Virus record (IMG/VR): IMGVR_UViG_3300025137_000171
Span: 1 to 30,617 of that record
From: a virus
DNA length: 30,617 bases
Reading direction: 5' to 3' (one strand)
Shown: piece after piece, positions 7,676 to 15,271 of the stretch
Layout: every line of letters starts with the position of its first letter
Position numbering within the stretch: position 1 is the first letter of the stretch
Notes under the pieces: generated by a model
Database searches by the model: none
Told to the model about the DNA's origin: nothing
Seen by the model: only the letters and a program-made list of their open reading frames with translations
Position numbers and translations under genes: made by a program

Positions 7676-8142
7676 TGAATGTTGTAACTGATTTAGATGG
7701 GACGATATGTGATTATTCACATAGACTTGCCCATCTAAAGACTAGAAATTTTGATGCTTTTAATAGTTTGTGTTTAGATGATAAACCAATATTGCCAATA
7801 TTAGATATTGTAAAAGCTATGCACAATTATGGTGCTAATGTTTATATATTTACAGCAAGACCAGAGAACTATATAGAAAAAACTATTGCTTGGCTTGATA
7901 AGTACAAAGTTCCTTTCATTGATATTTACATGAGAGGAAAAGACGATCTAAGATCAGACATGGCAGTAAAGTCTGATTTCATAAAAAATTTTAATAAAAC
8001 TAAAAAAGAGAAAATACATTTTGCAATTGACGATAGATTAGCAATATGCAATTTATTCAGATCTAAAGGGATAATTTGTTTACATGCAAGAGATGGCGAT
8101 GATGATTATGATTCTCACAAATTAAAGGAGGAAGAAAATTGA
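7675..8142 (+). CDS. HAD-superfamily phosphatase, polynucleotide kinase-phosphatase-like
   Basis: The 155 residues show the four HAD motifs: DLDGT (6-10, nucleophile D6 and acid D8), T60 in FTARP, a lysine near 99 in MRGKDDLRSDMAVKSDF, and D119/D120 in AIDDR. The segment with RGKDDLRSD...VK resembles the 3'-phosphatase domain of T4 Pnkp and small phage HAD phosphatases. There is no kinase P-loop, so it would only remove phosphate from nucleotides or DNA/RNA ends. The start overlaps the thyX stop by 1 nt. The substrate is inference. Confidence 0.78.
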   Translation: MNVVTDLDGTICDYSHRLAHLKTRNFDAFNSLCLDDKPILPILDIVKAMHNYGANVYIFTARPENYIEKTIAWLDKYKVPFIDIYMRGKDDLRSDMAVKSDFIKNFNKTKKEKIHFAIDDRLAICNLFRSKGIICLHARDGDDDYDSHKLKEEEN

Positions 8143-8444
8143 AAACAACATTAGACTTTTTAAAAGAAGCAACTGAAACCTATAAAGAAAGGAATAAAGT
8201 TTACAAAGATAATTACTATAAATTTGGCAAAGTCATGACAGAGCTTTTCCCTAATGGAGTTAATTTAAAAAGCGAAGGAGATTTCAATAGATGGGGAACT
8301 CTTAATATGATAGTTGCTAAAATAACTAGATATGCAAATGCTTTCGAAGCAGGTGGTCATCAAGACAGCATACATGACTTAGGAGTTTATTCTTTTATGC
8401 AAGAAGAGTTAGATGAATTTTATAAAAAGGAAAATAAAAAATGA
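8139..8444 (+). CDS. DUF1599/DUF6378-like small protein
   Basis: The start is TTG at 8139, supported by AAGGAGG at 8125-8131 and a 4-nt overlap with the upstream stop. The 101 residues (YKERNKVYKDNYYKFGKVM, then RWGTLNMIVAKITRYANAF, then HQDSIHDLGVYSFMQEELDEF) follow the all-helical pattern of DUF1599/DUF6378 proteins, one of which is described as a nucleotide-modification-associated domain. The conserved D, H, D and E residues could form a metal site. Together with ThyX, the flavoprotein and HAD it suggests nucleotide-pool processing. Exact family assignment needs a profile search. Confidence 0.6.
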   Translation: MKTTLDFLKEATETYKERNKVYKDNYYKFGKVMTELFPNGVNLKSEGDFNRWGTLNMIVAKITRYANAFEAGGHQDSIHDLGVYSFMQEELDEFYKKENKK

Positions 8445-8989
8445 TAGTTTTCGATACTGAAACAACTGGATTGCCATTACCATTAACAGCTCCATTAGAA
8501 AGTCAGCCGAGGATAATTGAATTTGCTGGTATAAAATTAGACCATGACATGAATGAAATTGAAAGATTAGAATTTTTAGTTAATCCTGAAATATCAATAC
8601 CAAAGGAAGCAAGTGCAGTAAATAATATAACTGATGATGATGTAAAAGATCAGCCACCATTTGCTGGTTATTACAATCAACTTTGTAATTTTTTCGCTAA
8701 TGATTCTGATATATATGCCCACAACTTGGCTTTCGATATGCAGATGTTAGTCTTTGAATTAAAAAGACTTGGCTATGAACATAAATTTCCTTACCCTCAC
8801 AATCACTTTTGTACAGTTGAATTAAGTCGTCCATTGTTACAAACTCCTGATGATGCTCCAAGATCACTAAGGCAAGTAGATTTATATTGGCATGCTTTTC
8901 AGAAGAAGTACGAAGCACACAGAGCAGTGTCAGATGTTGAAGCATTAGTTGAATATATAAAGTGGATGAGGAAAAATTACTTATTATGA
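8441..8989 (+). CDS. DnaQ-like 3'-5' exonuclease (DEDDh)
   Basis: The product is a proofreading-type exonuclease. Its 182 residues carry ExoI DTETTG at 4-9, ExoII as HNLAFDMQML in the centre, and ExoIII HRAVSDVEAL near the C-terminus, giving the D, E, D, D and H catalytic set of the DEDDh class. The length equals that of the DnaQ exonuclease domain alone. It is immediately upstream of and overlapping the polymerase gene, and the polymerase PHP domain lacks its metal ligands, so this is very likely the trans-acting proofreading subunit. The start overlaps the upstream gene by 4 nt. Confidence 0.88.
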   Translation: MIVFDTETTGLPLPLTAPLESQPRIIEFAGIKLDHDMNEIERLEFLVNPEISIPKEASAVNNITDDDVKDQPPFAGYYNQLCNFFANDSDIYAHNLAFDMQMLVFELKRLGYEHKFPYPHNHFCTVELSRPLLQTPDDAPRSLRQVDLYWHAFQKKYEAHRAVSDVEALVEYIKWMRKNYLL

Positions 8990-11796
8990 TAAATTTAAAA
9001 GTAAGAACAGAATATAGTTTTAGAAAAGTTTATGGAAGAATAGATGATATTATATCAAATACACAACAAGAATATATAGGCATAGCAGACTTCGGAACTT
9101 GGGGTTGGAATAAGTTTAGAAATATATGCAAGAAGAATAACAAGAAATCTATATTCGGTTTAGAATTTGCTGTTGTACTAAATTGTGAAGAGAATACTAA
9201 ACAACCTACAAATCATATGACTATGATTGCTAAAAATTTGAATGGTGTAAAAACTATTTATGACTTGGCAACAGTTGCTCAAAGTTACTTTTATTATGAG
9301 CCTAGAATAGATTATGAAAAATTATTAGACTTTTGTAATGATGATGTAATATTATTGTCAGGTGCTAATCCTCAATTGAGCTTTTTCAAAGACAATAAGA
9401 ATTTTTATTTAGAAGCATCTCCTAGTTCGCCTGCATGGTTGCGTAAAATAAATGAAGTAAGTGAAAAATATGACATACCAATAGTTGCTTGCTCTGATAA
9501 TTACTATCCAAGACCTCAAGACAAAGGTGCTTATGAAATAGTTGTTGGTGAAAGAAATAGATATAATAGAACTACAATACAACACATAGCCAGTGAATGG
9601 GAACTTAAAGCATGTATGCCTATGATAAAACAAGATGCATATGATTTAACATACAAATTAGTTGAACAGATAGAAGATTTTGATTTACCAAAAGCAACTA
9701 ATGTTAAATATTCTTCTAAAGAAACTTTAAAACAAATTTGTGAAACTAATGCAAAAGGCAAGGGTGTTGATCTTTCTGATGAAGTTTATAGTGCAAGGTT
9801 GGATAGAGAATTAAACTTAATAAAAGAAAAAGATTTTGAAGATTATTTTTTTGTAATAGCTGATATGGTTACACATGCTAAAAAGGAAATGTTAGTTGGT
9901 CCTGCTAGAGGAAGTTCTGCTGGCAGTTTAGTTTGCTACTTGTTAGATATAACTGATGTTGATCCTATTGTTCATGGCTTAATGTTTGAAAGGTTTGTTG
10001 ATGTAAATAGATTAGACTTACCAGATATAGATATAGACTTTCCTGATGTAAAAAGAGATTCAGTTATTCAAAGATTAAGAGATGAGTATGGTGAGGATTG
10101 TGTTGCTAGAATAGGAACTGTTTCAAGACTGAAACCAAAGTCAGCATTAACAGAAGTTAGTAAAGCATTAAAGATACCAGTTTGGGAAATAGAAGATTTA
10201 AAAAAGTCTATTGTTGAAAGAAGTTCTGGTGATGCTCGTGCATCTTTCTGTATTCGTGATACATTTGAAACTTTAGACATTGGTCGTGATATGGTTAAAA
10301 AATATCCAGGACTAAGAGCAGCAGAAGATATAGAAAATCACGCAAGACATACAGGTCAGCATGCAGCTGGTGTTATTGTATTGAATAGTCCAGTTAAAAA
10401 TTATTGTCCTGTCAATCGTGATGGAGTAGCACAAATAGAAAAAGATGATGCTGAGTCGCTTAATATTTTAAAGATAGATGCACTTGGACTAAGAACATTA
10501 TCTATTTTAGAAGATGCTGTTAATGAAATAGGTGAAGAAAGAAGTTATTTGATAAATTTAAAGTTAGATAATGAAAAAGCATACAAGGTATTAAATGATC
10601 AAAAGTTTGCTGGAGTATTCCAATTTGAAGGTTACGCATTGCAAAGTTTATGTAAACAACTACATGTAGAAAGTTTTTTAGATATTGCTTACATAACGAC
10701 TCTTGCTCGTCCAGGACCTTTGCATTCTGGTGGCACTACTGAATTTATAAAAAGAAGAACAGGAGAGGAAGAAGTAACTTATCTGCATCCAAAAACTGAA
10801 GAATGGACTAAAGATAGTTATGGAGTAATTATATTCCAGGAACAAGTTATGCAAATTGCTAGGAATGTTGGTAAGCTAAGTTGGGAAGACACTTCTAGTT
10901 TAAGGAAAGCTATGAGCAAGTCTTTGGGTGAAGAATTCTTTAATAGATATTGGGAGATGTTTAAAGAAGGAGCGAAAGAAGAAGGCATAGAAGAAAAAGA
11001 AGCAAGGAATATTTGGGAGCACATGTGTACATTCGGATCATGGGCATTCAATAAAAGTCATGCAATAAGTTATGCGATGATTAGTTATTGGTGTGCTTAC
11101 ATGAAAGCCCATCACCCATTGGAGTTCGCTGTTGCTTGTTTGCGTAATGCAAAAGACGATGATCAAGTTATAAAATTATTAAGAGAGTTAGTTACAGAAG
11201 GAATATCATATCAACCATTCGATAAAGAATTATCAGAATATAGTTGGGCAGTAAAGGATGGAAAACTAATTGGTGGTCTTATAGGCATCAGAGGTATTGG
11301 TCCAAAAAACGCAGAAGACATTTTAGAAAGAAGAAAAGCTAACAGACCATTAACAACAAGACAATCAATACTTATGGATAATCCTGAAATAACTTATCTT
11401 GATGTTTTCGAGTGTCATACTAAGTTTGGAGATTATTATGAAAATCCTAAAAAGTTTAATATTCAAACAGGTAAGGTTGTAGAGATAAAAACAATACAAG
11501 AAAATGACGAGTATATTTTTATTGGTAAGTTGAAAGAAAGAAACTTAAGAGACTTAAATGAGTATGGTAACTTAGTTAAAAGAGGAGGCAGAAAGATAGA
11601 AGGCAATAATCTATTTTTAAATTTAACTTTTGAAGATGATAGTGATATGGTTATTGCTACCATAGATAGGTTTAAATATTTAAGATTTGGTAAAATGATA
11701 ATTGAACAAAGTAAAATTGGTGATTGGTTTTTAATTAAAGGAGAGATAAGAAATAACTGGAGGAAGATATTCGTATCAAACATTAGAAAGATTTAG
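8986..11796 (+). CDS. DNA polymerase III alpha-like replicative polymerase
   Basis: This C-family polymerase is likely the phage replicase. From the ATG at 8986 it has 936 residues; an alternative GTG at 8962 would add eight. Domains in order: degenerate PHP domain (about 1-200; the usual histidine of HSEYS reads RTEYS and DHG reads DFG), palm with GPARGSSAGS near 305 and PDIDIDFPD at 346-354 (two catalytic aspartates), third aspartate in KIDALGLRTL near 497, fingers motifs RPGPL, IIFQEQVMQIA and FNKSHAISYA near 688, and a helix-hairpin-helix GIRGIGPKNA near 767. The C-terminal 130 residues probably form an OB fold. It is shorter than cellular DnaE, lacking the tau-binding tail, as usual for phage. 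I preferred 8986 because it forms an ATGA overlap with the exonuclease stop and aligns with family N-termini. Confidence 0.93.
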   Translation: MINLKVRTEYSFRKVYGRIDDIISNTQQEYIGIADFGTWGWNKFRNICKKNNKKSIFGLEFAVVLNCEENTKQPTNHMTMIAKNLNGVKTIYDLATVAQSYFYYEPRIDYEKLLDFCNDDVILLSGANPQLSFFKDNKNFYLEASPSSPAWLRKINEVSEKYDIPIVACSDNYYPRPQDKGAYEIVVGERNRYNRTTIQHIASEWELKACMPMIKQDAYDLTYKLVEQIEDFDLPKATNVKYSSKETLKQICETNAKGKGVDLSDEVYSARLDRELNLIKEKDFEDYFFVIADMVTHAKKEMLVGPARGSSAGSLVCYLLDITDVDPIVHGLMFERFVDVNRLDLPDIDIDFPDVKRDSVIQRLRDEYGEDCVARIGTVSRLKPKSALTEVSKALKIPVWEIEDLKKSIVERSSGDARASFCIRDTFETLDIGRDMVKKYPGLRAAEDIENHARHTGQHAAGVIVLNSPVKNYCPVNRDGVAQIEKDDAESLNILKIDALGLRTLSILEDAVNEIGEERSYLINLKLDNEKAYKVLNDQKFAGVFQFEGYALQSLCKQLHVESFLDIAYITTLARPGPLHSGGTTEFIKRRTGEEEVTYLHPKTEEWTKDSYGVIIFQEQVMQIARNVGKLSWEDTSSLRKAMSKSLGEEFFNRYWEMFKEGAKEEGIEEKEARNIWEHMCTFGSWAFNKSHAISYAMISYWCAYMKAHHPLEFAVACLRNAKDDDQVIKLLRELVTEGISYQPFDKELSEYSWAVKDGKLIGGLIGIRGIGPKNAEDILERRKANRPLTTRQSILMDNPEITYLDVFECHTKFGDYYENPKKFNIQTGKVVEIKTIQENDEYIFIGKLKERNLRDLNEYGNLVKRGGRKIEGNNLFLNLTFEDDSDMVIATIDRFKYLRFGKMIIEQSKIGDWFLIKGEIRNNWRKIFVSNIRKI

Positions 11797-11797
11797 A

Positions 11798-12331
11798 ATG
11801 AAAGTAAAGAACTGCATAGAATGTAACAAAGAATTTACTGTTAATAAATGGCAACAAGGAAAATTATATTGTACAGAATTATGCAAACCCAATTACAAAA
11901 TAACAAGAGGAAACTCTATGAGTGAAAGTAATTTGTGGAGATACTTTCAAAGAAATATGAAAAGTAAAGGAGTTATTCAAAGAGTAGAAAATGCATTTTA
12001 TAAAGGTATGCCTGATGTTAATTACTTAATTGAAGGGAAAGAAGGCTGGATAGAATTAAAATATTCAAAAGAATATCCAAAGAAAGAAACCACTTCTGTT
12101 AGGCTTCATCACTTTACCAAAGAACAAAGGATTTGGCATCGCGATAGATTAATTAAAAAAGGCAGAACAAATATACTTTGGCAAATAGAAAAAGATTATT
12201 ACTTATTTTGTAATGAAAATATTGCATTGATAGGTACTCTGACAAGAAAACAAATGGGAGAAAAAAGTGATGGATTTTGGTCAAAGAAAATAAATTTTGA
12301 AAATATGAAAAGGTTATTATGCAATCAATAA
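11798..12331 (+). CDS. PD-(D/E)XK (VRR-NUC-like) nuclease with N-terminal zinc ribbon
   Basis: The N-terminal 30 residues hold four cysteines (C6, C9, C25, C29), a CxxC and CxxxC pair typical of a small zinc ribbon. The remainder is a nuclease core: SESNLWRYFQR helix with an acidic residue, GMPDV, then WIELKY (ExK motif), and a HHFTKEQRIWHRDRLIKKG helix as in VRR-NUC and Holliday-junction-type phage nucleases. A second start at 11918 (M41) has its own Shine-Dalgarno AAGAGG (11905-11910), which would give a product without the zinc ribbon. It follows the polymerase gene by 1 nt. Confidence 0.75.
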   Translation: MKVKNCIECNKEFTVNKWQQGKLYCTELCKPNYKITRGNSMSESNLWRYFQRNMKSKGVIQRVENAFYKGMPDVNYLIEGKEGWIELKYSKEYPKKETTSVRLHHFTKEQRIWHRDRLIKKGRTNILWQIEKDYYLFCNENIALIGTLTRKQMGEKSDGFWSKKINFENMKRLLCNQ

Positions 12332-12666
12332 ATTTAACGAACTCAGAAAGGTTTATGTTAGCTAGAAGAAGATTAGACATGTCTAGAGAAGATTATGCTA
12401 CTAAGTTTAACATGACTGTGTATAGAGTTATAAAAATAGAAAATGGCTTCTCTAAAAACTTTAAAGTTGCTATGTTAGTAAAACCAAAAATACATGAAAT
12501 TGCTTTTATACTTAGGAAAAGATGTAATTTAAAAGTTAAAGAATTAGCAAAACTTTTAAAAGTTAGTAAACAAACAATATTGAATAGAGAAGCTGGTAGA
12601 AGAGATCCAATACCAAGTATTGAATTTTTGTATTTTTATAAAGGAGAGTCAAATGATGAATGTTAA
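12319..12666 (+). CDS. Protein with two helix-turn-helix segments
   Basis: The 115 residues contain two HTH-like units. The first (about 8-45) reads NSERFMLARRRLDMSREDYATKF...VYRVIKIENG, in the style of Xre/Cro. The second (about 58-100) reads HEIAFILRKRCNLKVKELAKLLKVSKQTILNREAGR, also Xre-like with the typical ExG/R end. It is likely a DNA-binding regulator or replication accessory. The start is inside the 3' end of the nuclease gene (13-nt overlap) with AAAAGG upstream. Its target is unknown; the CTAATAT array or the shared promoter motif are candidates. Confidence 0.65.
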   Translation: MQSINLTNSERFMLARRRLDMSREDYATKFNMTVYRVIKIENGFSKNFKVAMLVKPKIHEIAFILRKRCNLKVKELAKLLKVSKQTILNREAGRRDPIPSIEFLYFYKGESNDEC

Positions 12667-12856
12667 ATTAAAAGAAGTTATTTTGTTAATATTATTTATG
12701 GCAATACTTGTTACAATGATTTCTATAAATAAGAAATTATCAAAATCAAATTACATTAAAAAACAATACATCAGTGCTGATTGGTGCTCTAAAGAAATAG
12801 ATATTTTAAGGGAGCAAGTTAGTGACATTTGGTACAACAACAATCTTGATGAGTAG
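12653..12856 (+). CDS. Small single-pass membrane protein, 67 aa
   Basis: The start at 12653 is chosen because AAGGAGAG (12641-12648) sits 4-6 nt upstream; a longer frame from 12620 lacks a ribosome site. Residues about 6-25 (LKEVILLILFMAILVTMISI) form one hydrophobic helix, followed by a basic stretch and an amphipathic charged tail (WCSKEIDILREQVSDIW). This N-in or N-out anchored architecture is seen in spanin- or antiholin-like proteins, but its place within the nuclease cluster gives no support for lysis. Function unknown. Confidence 0.6.
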   Translation: MMNVKLKEVILLILFMAILVTMISINKKLSKSNYIKKQYISADWCSKEIDILREQVSDIWYNNNLDE

Positions 12857-13034
12857 AGTTTTCGTTTGGCATGTTAAAGTTTGGGGACATGATAGAACTT
12901 TAATACAAGAAGTAAAGATCCAAGGAGAAGACGAAGCAATAAGACATGAGTGTAATGAATTATTGTTTAATATTAAAAACGCAACAAAGGTAACATATGA
13001 AATTTTGTCACAAGCCGAATCAACAACTGATTGA
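12822..13034 (+). CDS. Hypothetical protein, 70 aa
   Basis: The GTG start at 12822 has a good Shine-Dalgarno AAGGGAG (12808-12814) at 7-nt spacing; an ATG at 12849 has none. The product (…VFVWHVKVWGHDRTLIQEVKIQGEDEAIRHECNELLFNIKNATKVTYEI…) looks like a compact alpha/beta domain with a strand-turn-strand start. It overlaps both neighbours (35 nt upstream, 38 nt downstream), which argues for coupled translation. No family is recognised. Confidence 0.5.
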   Translation: MTFGTTTILMSRVFVWHVKVWGHDRTLIQEVKIQGEDEAIRHECNELLFNIKNATKVTYEILSQAESTTD

Positions 13035-13623
13035 TTCATCAAAGTTATATCATGAAAAGAAATATCTAAGTGTAACTAAATTAACAGGGAAAGAATCAGA
13101 GCAAGCAATAGCTGACTGGAGAAAAAGAGTTGGCGATGAAGTAGCTGATAAGATAATGAAACAAAGTTCACAAAGAGGAACTAACATACACAACTTCATA
13201 GAAAATTATTTATCAAATGAAGAAATAATGGTGCCTGAGTCTGCTATTGAAAATTACTATACATTTAAATCTATGAAACCAGAGCTAAATAAGATAGACA
13301 ACATAGTAGGATTAGAAGTACCTGTGTATTCAGACGAGTATCGTTTACGTGGTAGATTTGATTGCTTAGCTGAATATAATGGTGAATTGTCCATGATTGA
13401 CTTTAAAACAAGCAAGAAAGTCAAGAAAAAAGATTGGATTCAACCATACTTTATACAAGCAACTGCTTATACAGAAATGATAAAAGAACACACAGATTTA
13501 GATATAAAAAATATTGTATTAATATTCGGCATTACAGATTATAATTTATGCAAAGTTGAGATCGAACAGCCGAAGAACTTTATCAAAGAATTAAATAGAA
13601 TAAATAATGTATATAATATTTAA
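12997..13623 (+). CDS. RecB/Cas4/MGME1-like PD-(D/E)XK exonuclease
   Basis: This exonuclease likely processes DNA ends in phage recombination or replication. The 208 residues include an SVTKLTG start motif near 25, RGTNIHNFIENYL (conserved histidine), RLRGRFDCLAEYNGELSMIDFKTS (metal aspartate and D-x-K core) near 117-139, and a QATAYTEM helix (Q-x3-Y of RecB nucleases). The ATG at 12997 is preceded by AAAGG at 6-nt spacing. There are no helicase motifs. Its size matches single-domain phage members of the PDDEXK_1 group. Whether it acts 5'-3' cannot be told. Confidence 0.8.
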   Translation: MKFCHKPNQQLIDSSKLYHEKKYLSVTKLTGKESEQAIADWRKRVGDEVADKIMKQSSQRGTNIHNFIENYLSNEEIMVPESAIENYYTFKSMKPELNKIDNIVGLEVPVYSDEYRLRGRFDCLAEYNGELSMIDFKTSKKVKKKDWIQPYFIQATAYTEMIKEHTDLDIKNIVLIFGITDYNLCKVEIEQPKNFIKELNRINNVYNI

Positions 13624-13631
13624 TATAAAAT

Positions 13632-13988
13632 TTGAACAATACAGAAAAGGGTTATTTCGCAGAGCAACTTGCCATGGCTTGGTTATTGAAACAAGGTTAT
13701 TGGGTATTTAGAAATGTGGCTCCGCAAGGACCAATCGATTGTATTGCTGTAAATTCAAATGGTAGTGAAAAAATCTTAATAGATGTAAAGGTTATTTCTA
13801 AAAATAGATTTGGACAAACAAGATCTAAAATTCTTAAAACAAGACAGAAAGACATGGGTGTTAAAATACTTTATGTTGATATTGATAAACTTGAATGTAG
13901 ATTTAAAAATACTTGGGATGAATACAAAGGCAAAGTTAAAAGAGAAAAAGATGGACAGTTGATTAGACTGCCCACCTCAAAGATCTAG
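13632..13988 (+). CDS. Hjc-like Holliday-junction resolvase family nuclease
   Basis: The 118 residues follow archaeal-type resolvase or restriction-like order: KGYFAEQLAMAWLLKQGYWVFRN (helix with catalytic glutamate), GPIDCIAV (aspartate), then EKILIDVKV (D-x-K), and a short helical tail. This predicts a metal-dependent nuclease that could resolve branched replicative DNA before packaging. The start is TTG at 13632 without a clear Shine-Dalgarno, so it may be lower-expressed or start differently. Its stop lies in the palindrome ATCTAGAT and overlaps the stop of the opposing gene by 4 nt. Confidence 0.7.
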   Translation: MNNTEKGYFAEQLAMAWLLKQGYWVFRNVAPQGPIDCIAVNSNGSEKILIDVKVISKNRFGQTRSKILKTRQKDMGVKILYVDIDKLECRFKNTWDEYKGKVKREKDGQLIRLPTSKI

Positions 13989-14122
13989 ATAATAGAACCA
14001 ACCAAGGAATTCTGTATTTCTATCATCATGATCAATACGAAATAAGATCCAGGAATAAAAGCAATGATTGCAATTATCTTAAAAAATATTTCGAATATTT
14101 CTAACCAGTTAAATTTATTCAT
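13985..14122 (-). CDS. Small membrane protein, 45 aa
   Basis: This small leftward frame encodes MNKFNWLEIFEIFFKIIAII followed by AFIPGSYFVLIMMIEIQ and ends ..LVGSII. It has one long or two short hydrophobic segments, consistent with membrane insertion. Its start overlaps the stop of the upstream coiled-coil gene by 8 nt (ATGAATAA) and has GAGG 8 nt ahead. It is the last gene of the leftward accessory block and meets the rightward resolvase gene tail-to-tail. Function unknown. Confidence 0.55.
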   Translation of the reverse strand: MNKFNWLEIFEIFFKIIAIIAFIPGSYFVLIMMIEIQNSLVGSII

Positions 14123-14249
14123 TAGCACTTACCTCTTTCTCTAGTTGTTGTGATTCTGATATTACCAAATCCAACTGTTTGTGTAACTCTGCTATTTTAC
14201 TTTGTAACTTCTCTAATTTACTTATTGTATTTTGCTCTTGCTTACTCAT
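14115..14249 (-). CDS. Small coiled-coil protein, 44 aa
   Basis: The peptide MSKQEQNTISKLEKLQSKIA...ELHKQLDLVISESQQLEKE shows uninterrupted heptads of hydrophobic residues, so a coiled coil over almost its entire length is likely. A good AAGGAA Shine-Dalgarno lies 7 nt ahead. It overlaps both the upstream 52-aa gene (ATGAGTAA) and the downstream membrane gene, making a tightly coupled trio. It may partner the membrane peptide; that is inference. Confidence 0.55.
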   Translation of the reverse strand: MSKQEQNTISKLEKLQSKIAELHKQLDLVISESQQLEKEVSANE

Positions 14250-14400
14250 AGATCGTTCCTTTCTCTATTTCCCTATTTGTCATATCATTAAGATACTTGT
14301 TCAAGTCTTTGACTGTAAATACTTCAAGCGAAAACCAATGCTTGAGGTCTGTTGTTAAGTGTTGTTTGTCTAGCTCTTTTATTAATGCGTCATATTCCAT
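14242..14400 (-). CDS. Hypothetical protein, 52 aa
   Basis: I chose the start at 14400 because AAAGGAAC precedes it at about 8 nt; an in-frame ATG 24 nt upstream lacks this. The acidic helical product MEYDALIKELDKQHLTTDLKH then WFSLEVFTVKDLNKYLNDM may fold as a small helical bundle. It overlaps the coiled-coil gene downstream by 8 nt. No family is recognised. Confidence 0.5.
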   Translation of the reverse strand: MEYDALIKELDKQHLTTDLKHWFSLEVFTVKDLNKYLNDMTNREIEKGTIYE

Positions 14401-14414
14401 GGTTGAGTTCCTTT

Positions 14415-14696
14415 CTACCAACATTGATAATCTGCTCTAATAGCAATTTTGTCATTAGGCAATTTTTTAATTTTACTAACAGAGCAAGATCCTAAAAAAT
14501 AATCACACCAATCTTCTGCTGAATTATATTTATCAGAATCAACTATAATCGTCCAGGACTTATATGGTATATAAGTCTTAAATATTGGACACTTATTTAT
14601 TGATCTGGCTTTATTAGTATCAAAGCCACCATGATTAAAATTATAAAATTCTTCTGTTTTCATAATCTGTTTAAATTGTTCTTGAGTATATTCCAT
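14415..14696 (-). CDS. Hypothetical protein, 93 aa
   Basis: The protein is not recognised. It has mixed alpha/beta composition with YKSWTIIVDSDKYNSAEDWCDYFLGSC in the middle and three cysteines. Its start codon is part of a 20-bp sequence repeated exactly at another gene junction (15492-15511), which also supplies the GGAGG Shine-Dalgarno. It overlaps the stop of the upstream gene by 1 nt. Confidence 0.55.
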   Translation of the reverse strand: MEYTQEQFKQIMKTEEFYNFNHGGFDTNKARSINKCPIFKTYIPYKSWTIIVDSDKYNSAEDWCDYFLGSCSVSKIKKLPNDKIAIRADYQCW

Positions 14697-14713
14697 TATT
14701 TTAATCCTCCGAT
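14694..14713 (-). repeat. 20-bp exact repeat at a gene junction, copy 1
   Basis: CATTATTTTAATCCTCCGAT covers the IGGLK codons and stop of one gene, the GGAGG Shine-Dalgarno, and the start codon of the next. The second exact copy is at 15492-15511. The flanking genes are not similar, so the repeat looks like a recombination joint or copied coupling cassette. Confidence 0.8.
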
Positions 14714-14965
14714 GAATTTTGTGTCATATTCTCTTAAGGTATTAGTTGCTTTGACTAAGTATGTAGATTTAATCTGAAAGTAATAACCCAAATCAGTAAC
14801 AATTGTTTCACCAACATATGTTATTGGTTGTGTATCTTCAATTATTTCAAAATATTGATCACCTTTAACATCGTGACTTGCTACGACAACTCCGTATCCT
14901 ATGTTGGAATCGCCTTTGTTGAAACTCACTCTGAATTGTGCTTTTGTATTTAATTTTTTTCTCAT
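14696..14965 (-). CDS. Hypothetical protein, 89 aa
   Basis: This is a probably beta-rich small protein (AQFRVSFNKGDSNIGYGVVVASHDVKGDQYFEIIED, then ITYVGETIVTDLGYYFQI). It ends in IGGLK, encoded by a repeat shared with the 84-aa protein at 15494-15748, although the two proteins are otherwise unrelated. It has the conserved AACCAAGGAGAACAAAATG leader. No family is recognised. Confidence 0.55.
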   Translation of the reverse strand: MRKKLNTKAQFRVSFNKGDSNIGYGVVVASHDVKGDQYFEIIEDTQPITYVGETIVTDLGYYFQIKSTYLVKATNTLREYDTKFIGGLK

Positions 14966-14988
14966 TTTGTTCTCCTTGGTTCTAGTTT

Positions 14989-15246
14989 TTAATTGTAACT
15001 TTTATTAATATTATTGCTTACACAATGATCTTTAAAGTCTTCATATTTAAGTCTGTCTGCTTTACTTCTGCCAGTTAGTTCCTCAATTCTATTAAGGTGT
15101 TTTGCTGTAGTAACACTCCATACATTTTCAGATATAAAGATCTCTGTTGGTGTTTCAAATGCAACAGTTGTATTGTAACTGTAGTAAATTTTATTATCGC
15201 CTATATTTTCAAAATATAAACTTTTATTATCTATTTGTGTTTTCAT
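14989..15246 (-). CDS. Hypothetical phage protein, 85 aa (DUF8033-like)
   Basis: The segment YFENIGDNKIYYSYNTTVAFETPTEIF then WSVTTAKHLNRIEELTG resembles a small phage family in which a request for YYSY-TxVAF and WSxTTxKHLN is conserved. It likely has a beta-sheet followed by one helix. An AAAGGAGAA Shine-Dalgarno supports the start. Function is unknown in the family. Confidence 0.6.
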   Translation of the reverse strand: MKTQIDNKSLYFENIGDNKIYYSYNTTVAFETPTEIFISENVWSVTTAKHLNRIEELTGRSKADRLKYEDFKDHCVSNNINKSYN

Positions 15247-15271
15247 TATTGTATTCTCCTTTTTTTATTAA

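Noticed and set aside
9409-9761. Antisense frames inside the polymerase gene
   Set aside because: They are opposite a strongly conserved coding sequence, lack ribosome sites and have composition of shadow frames.
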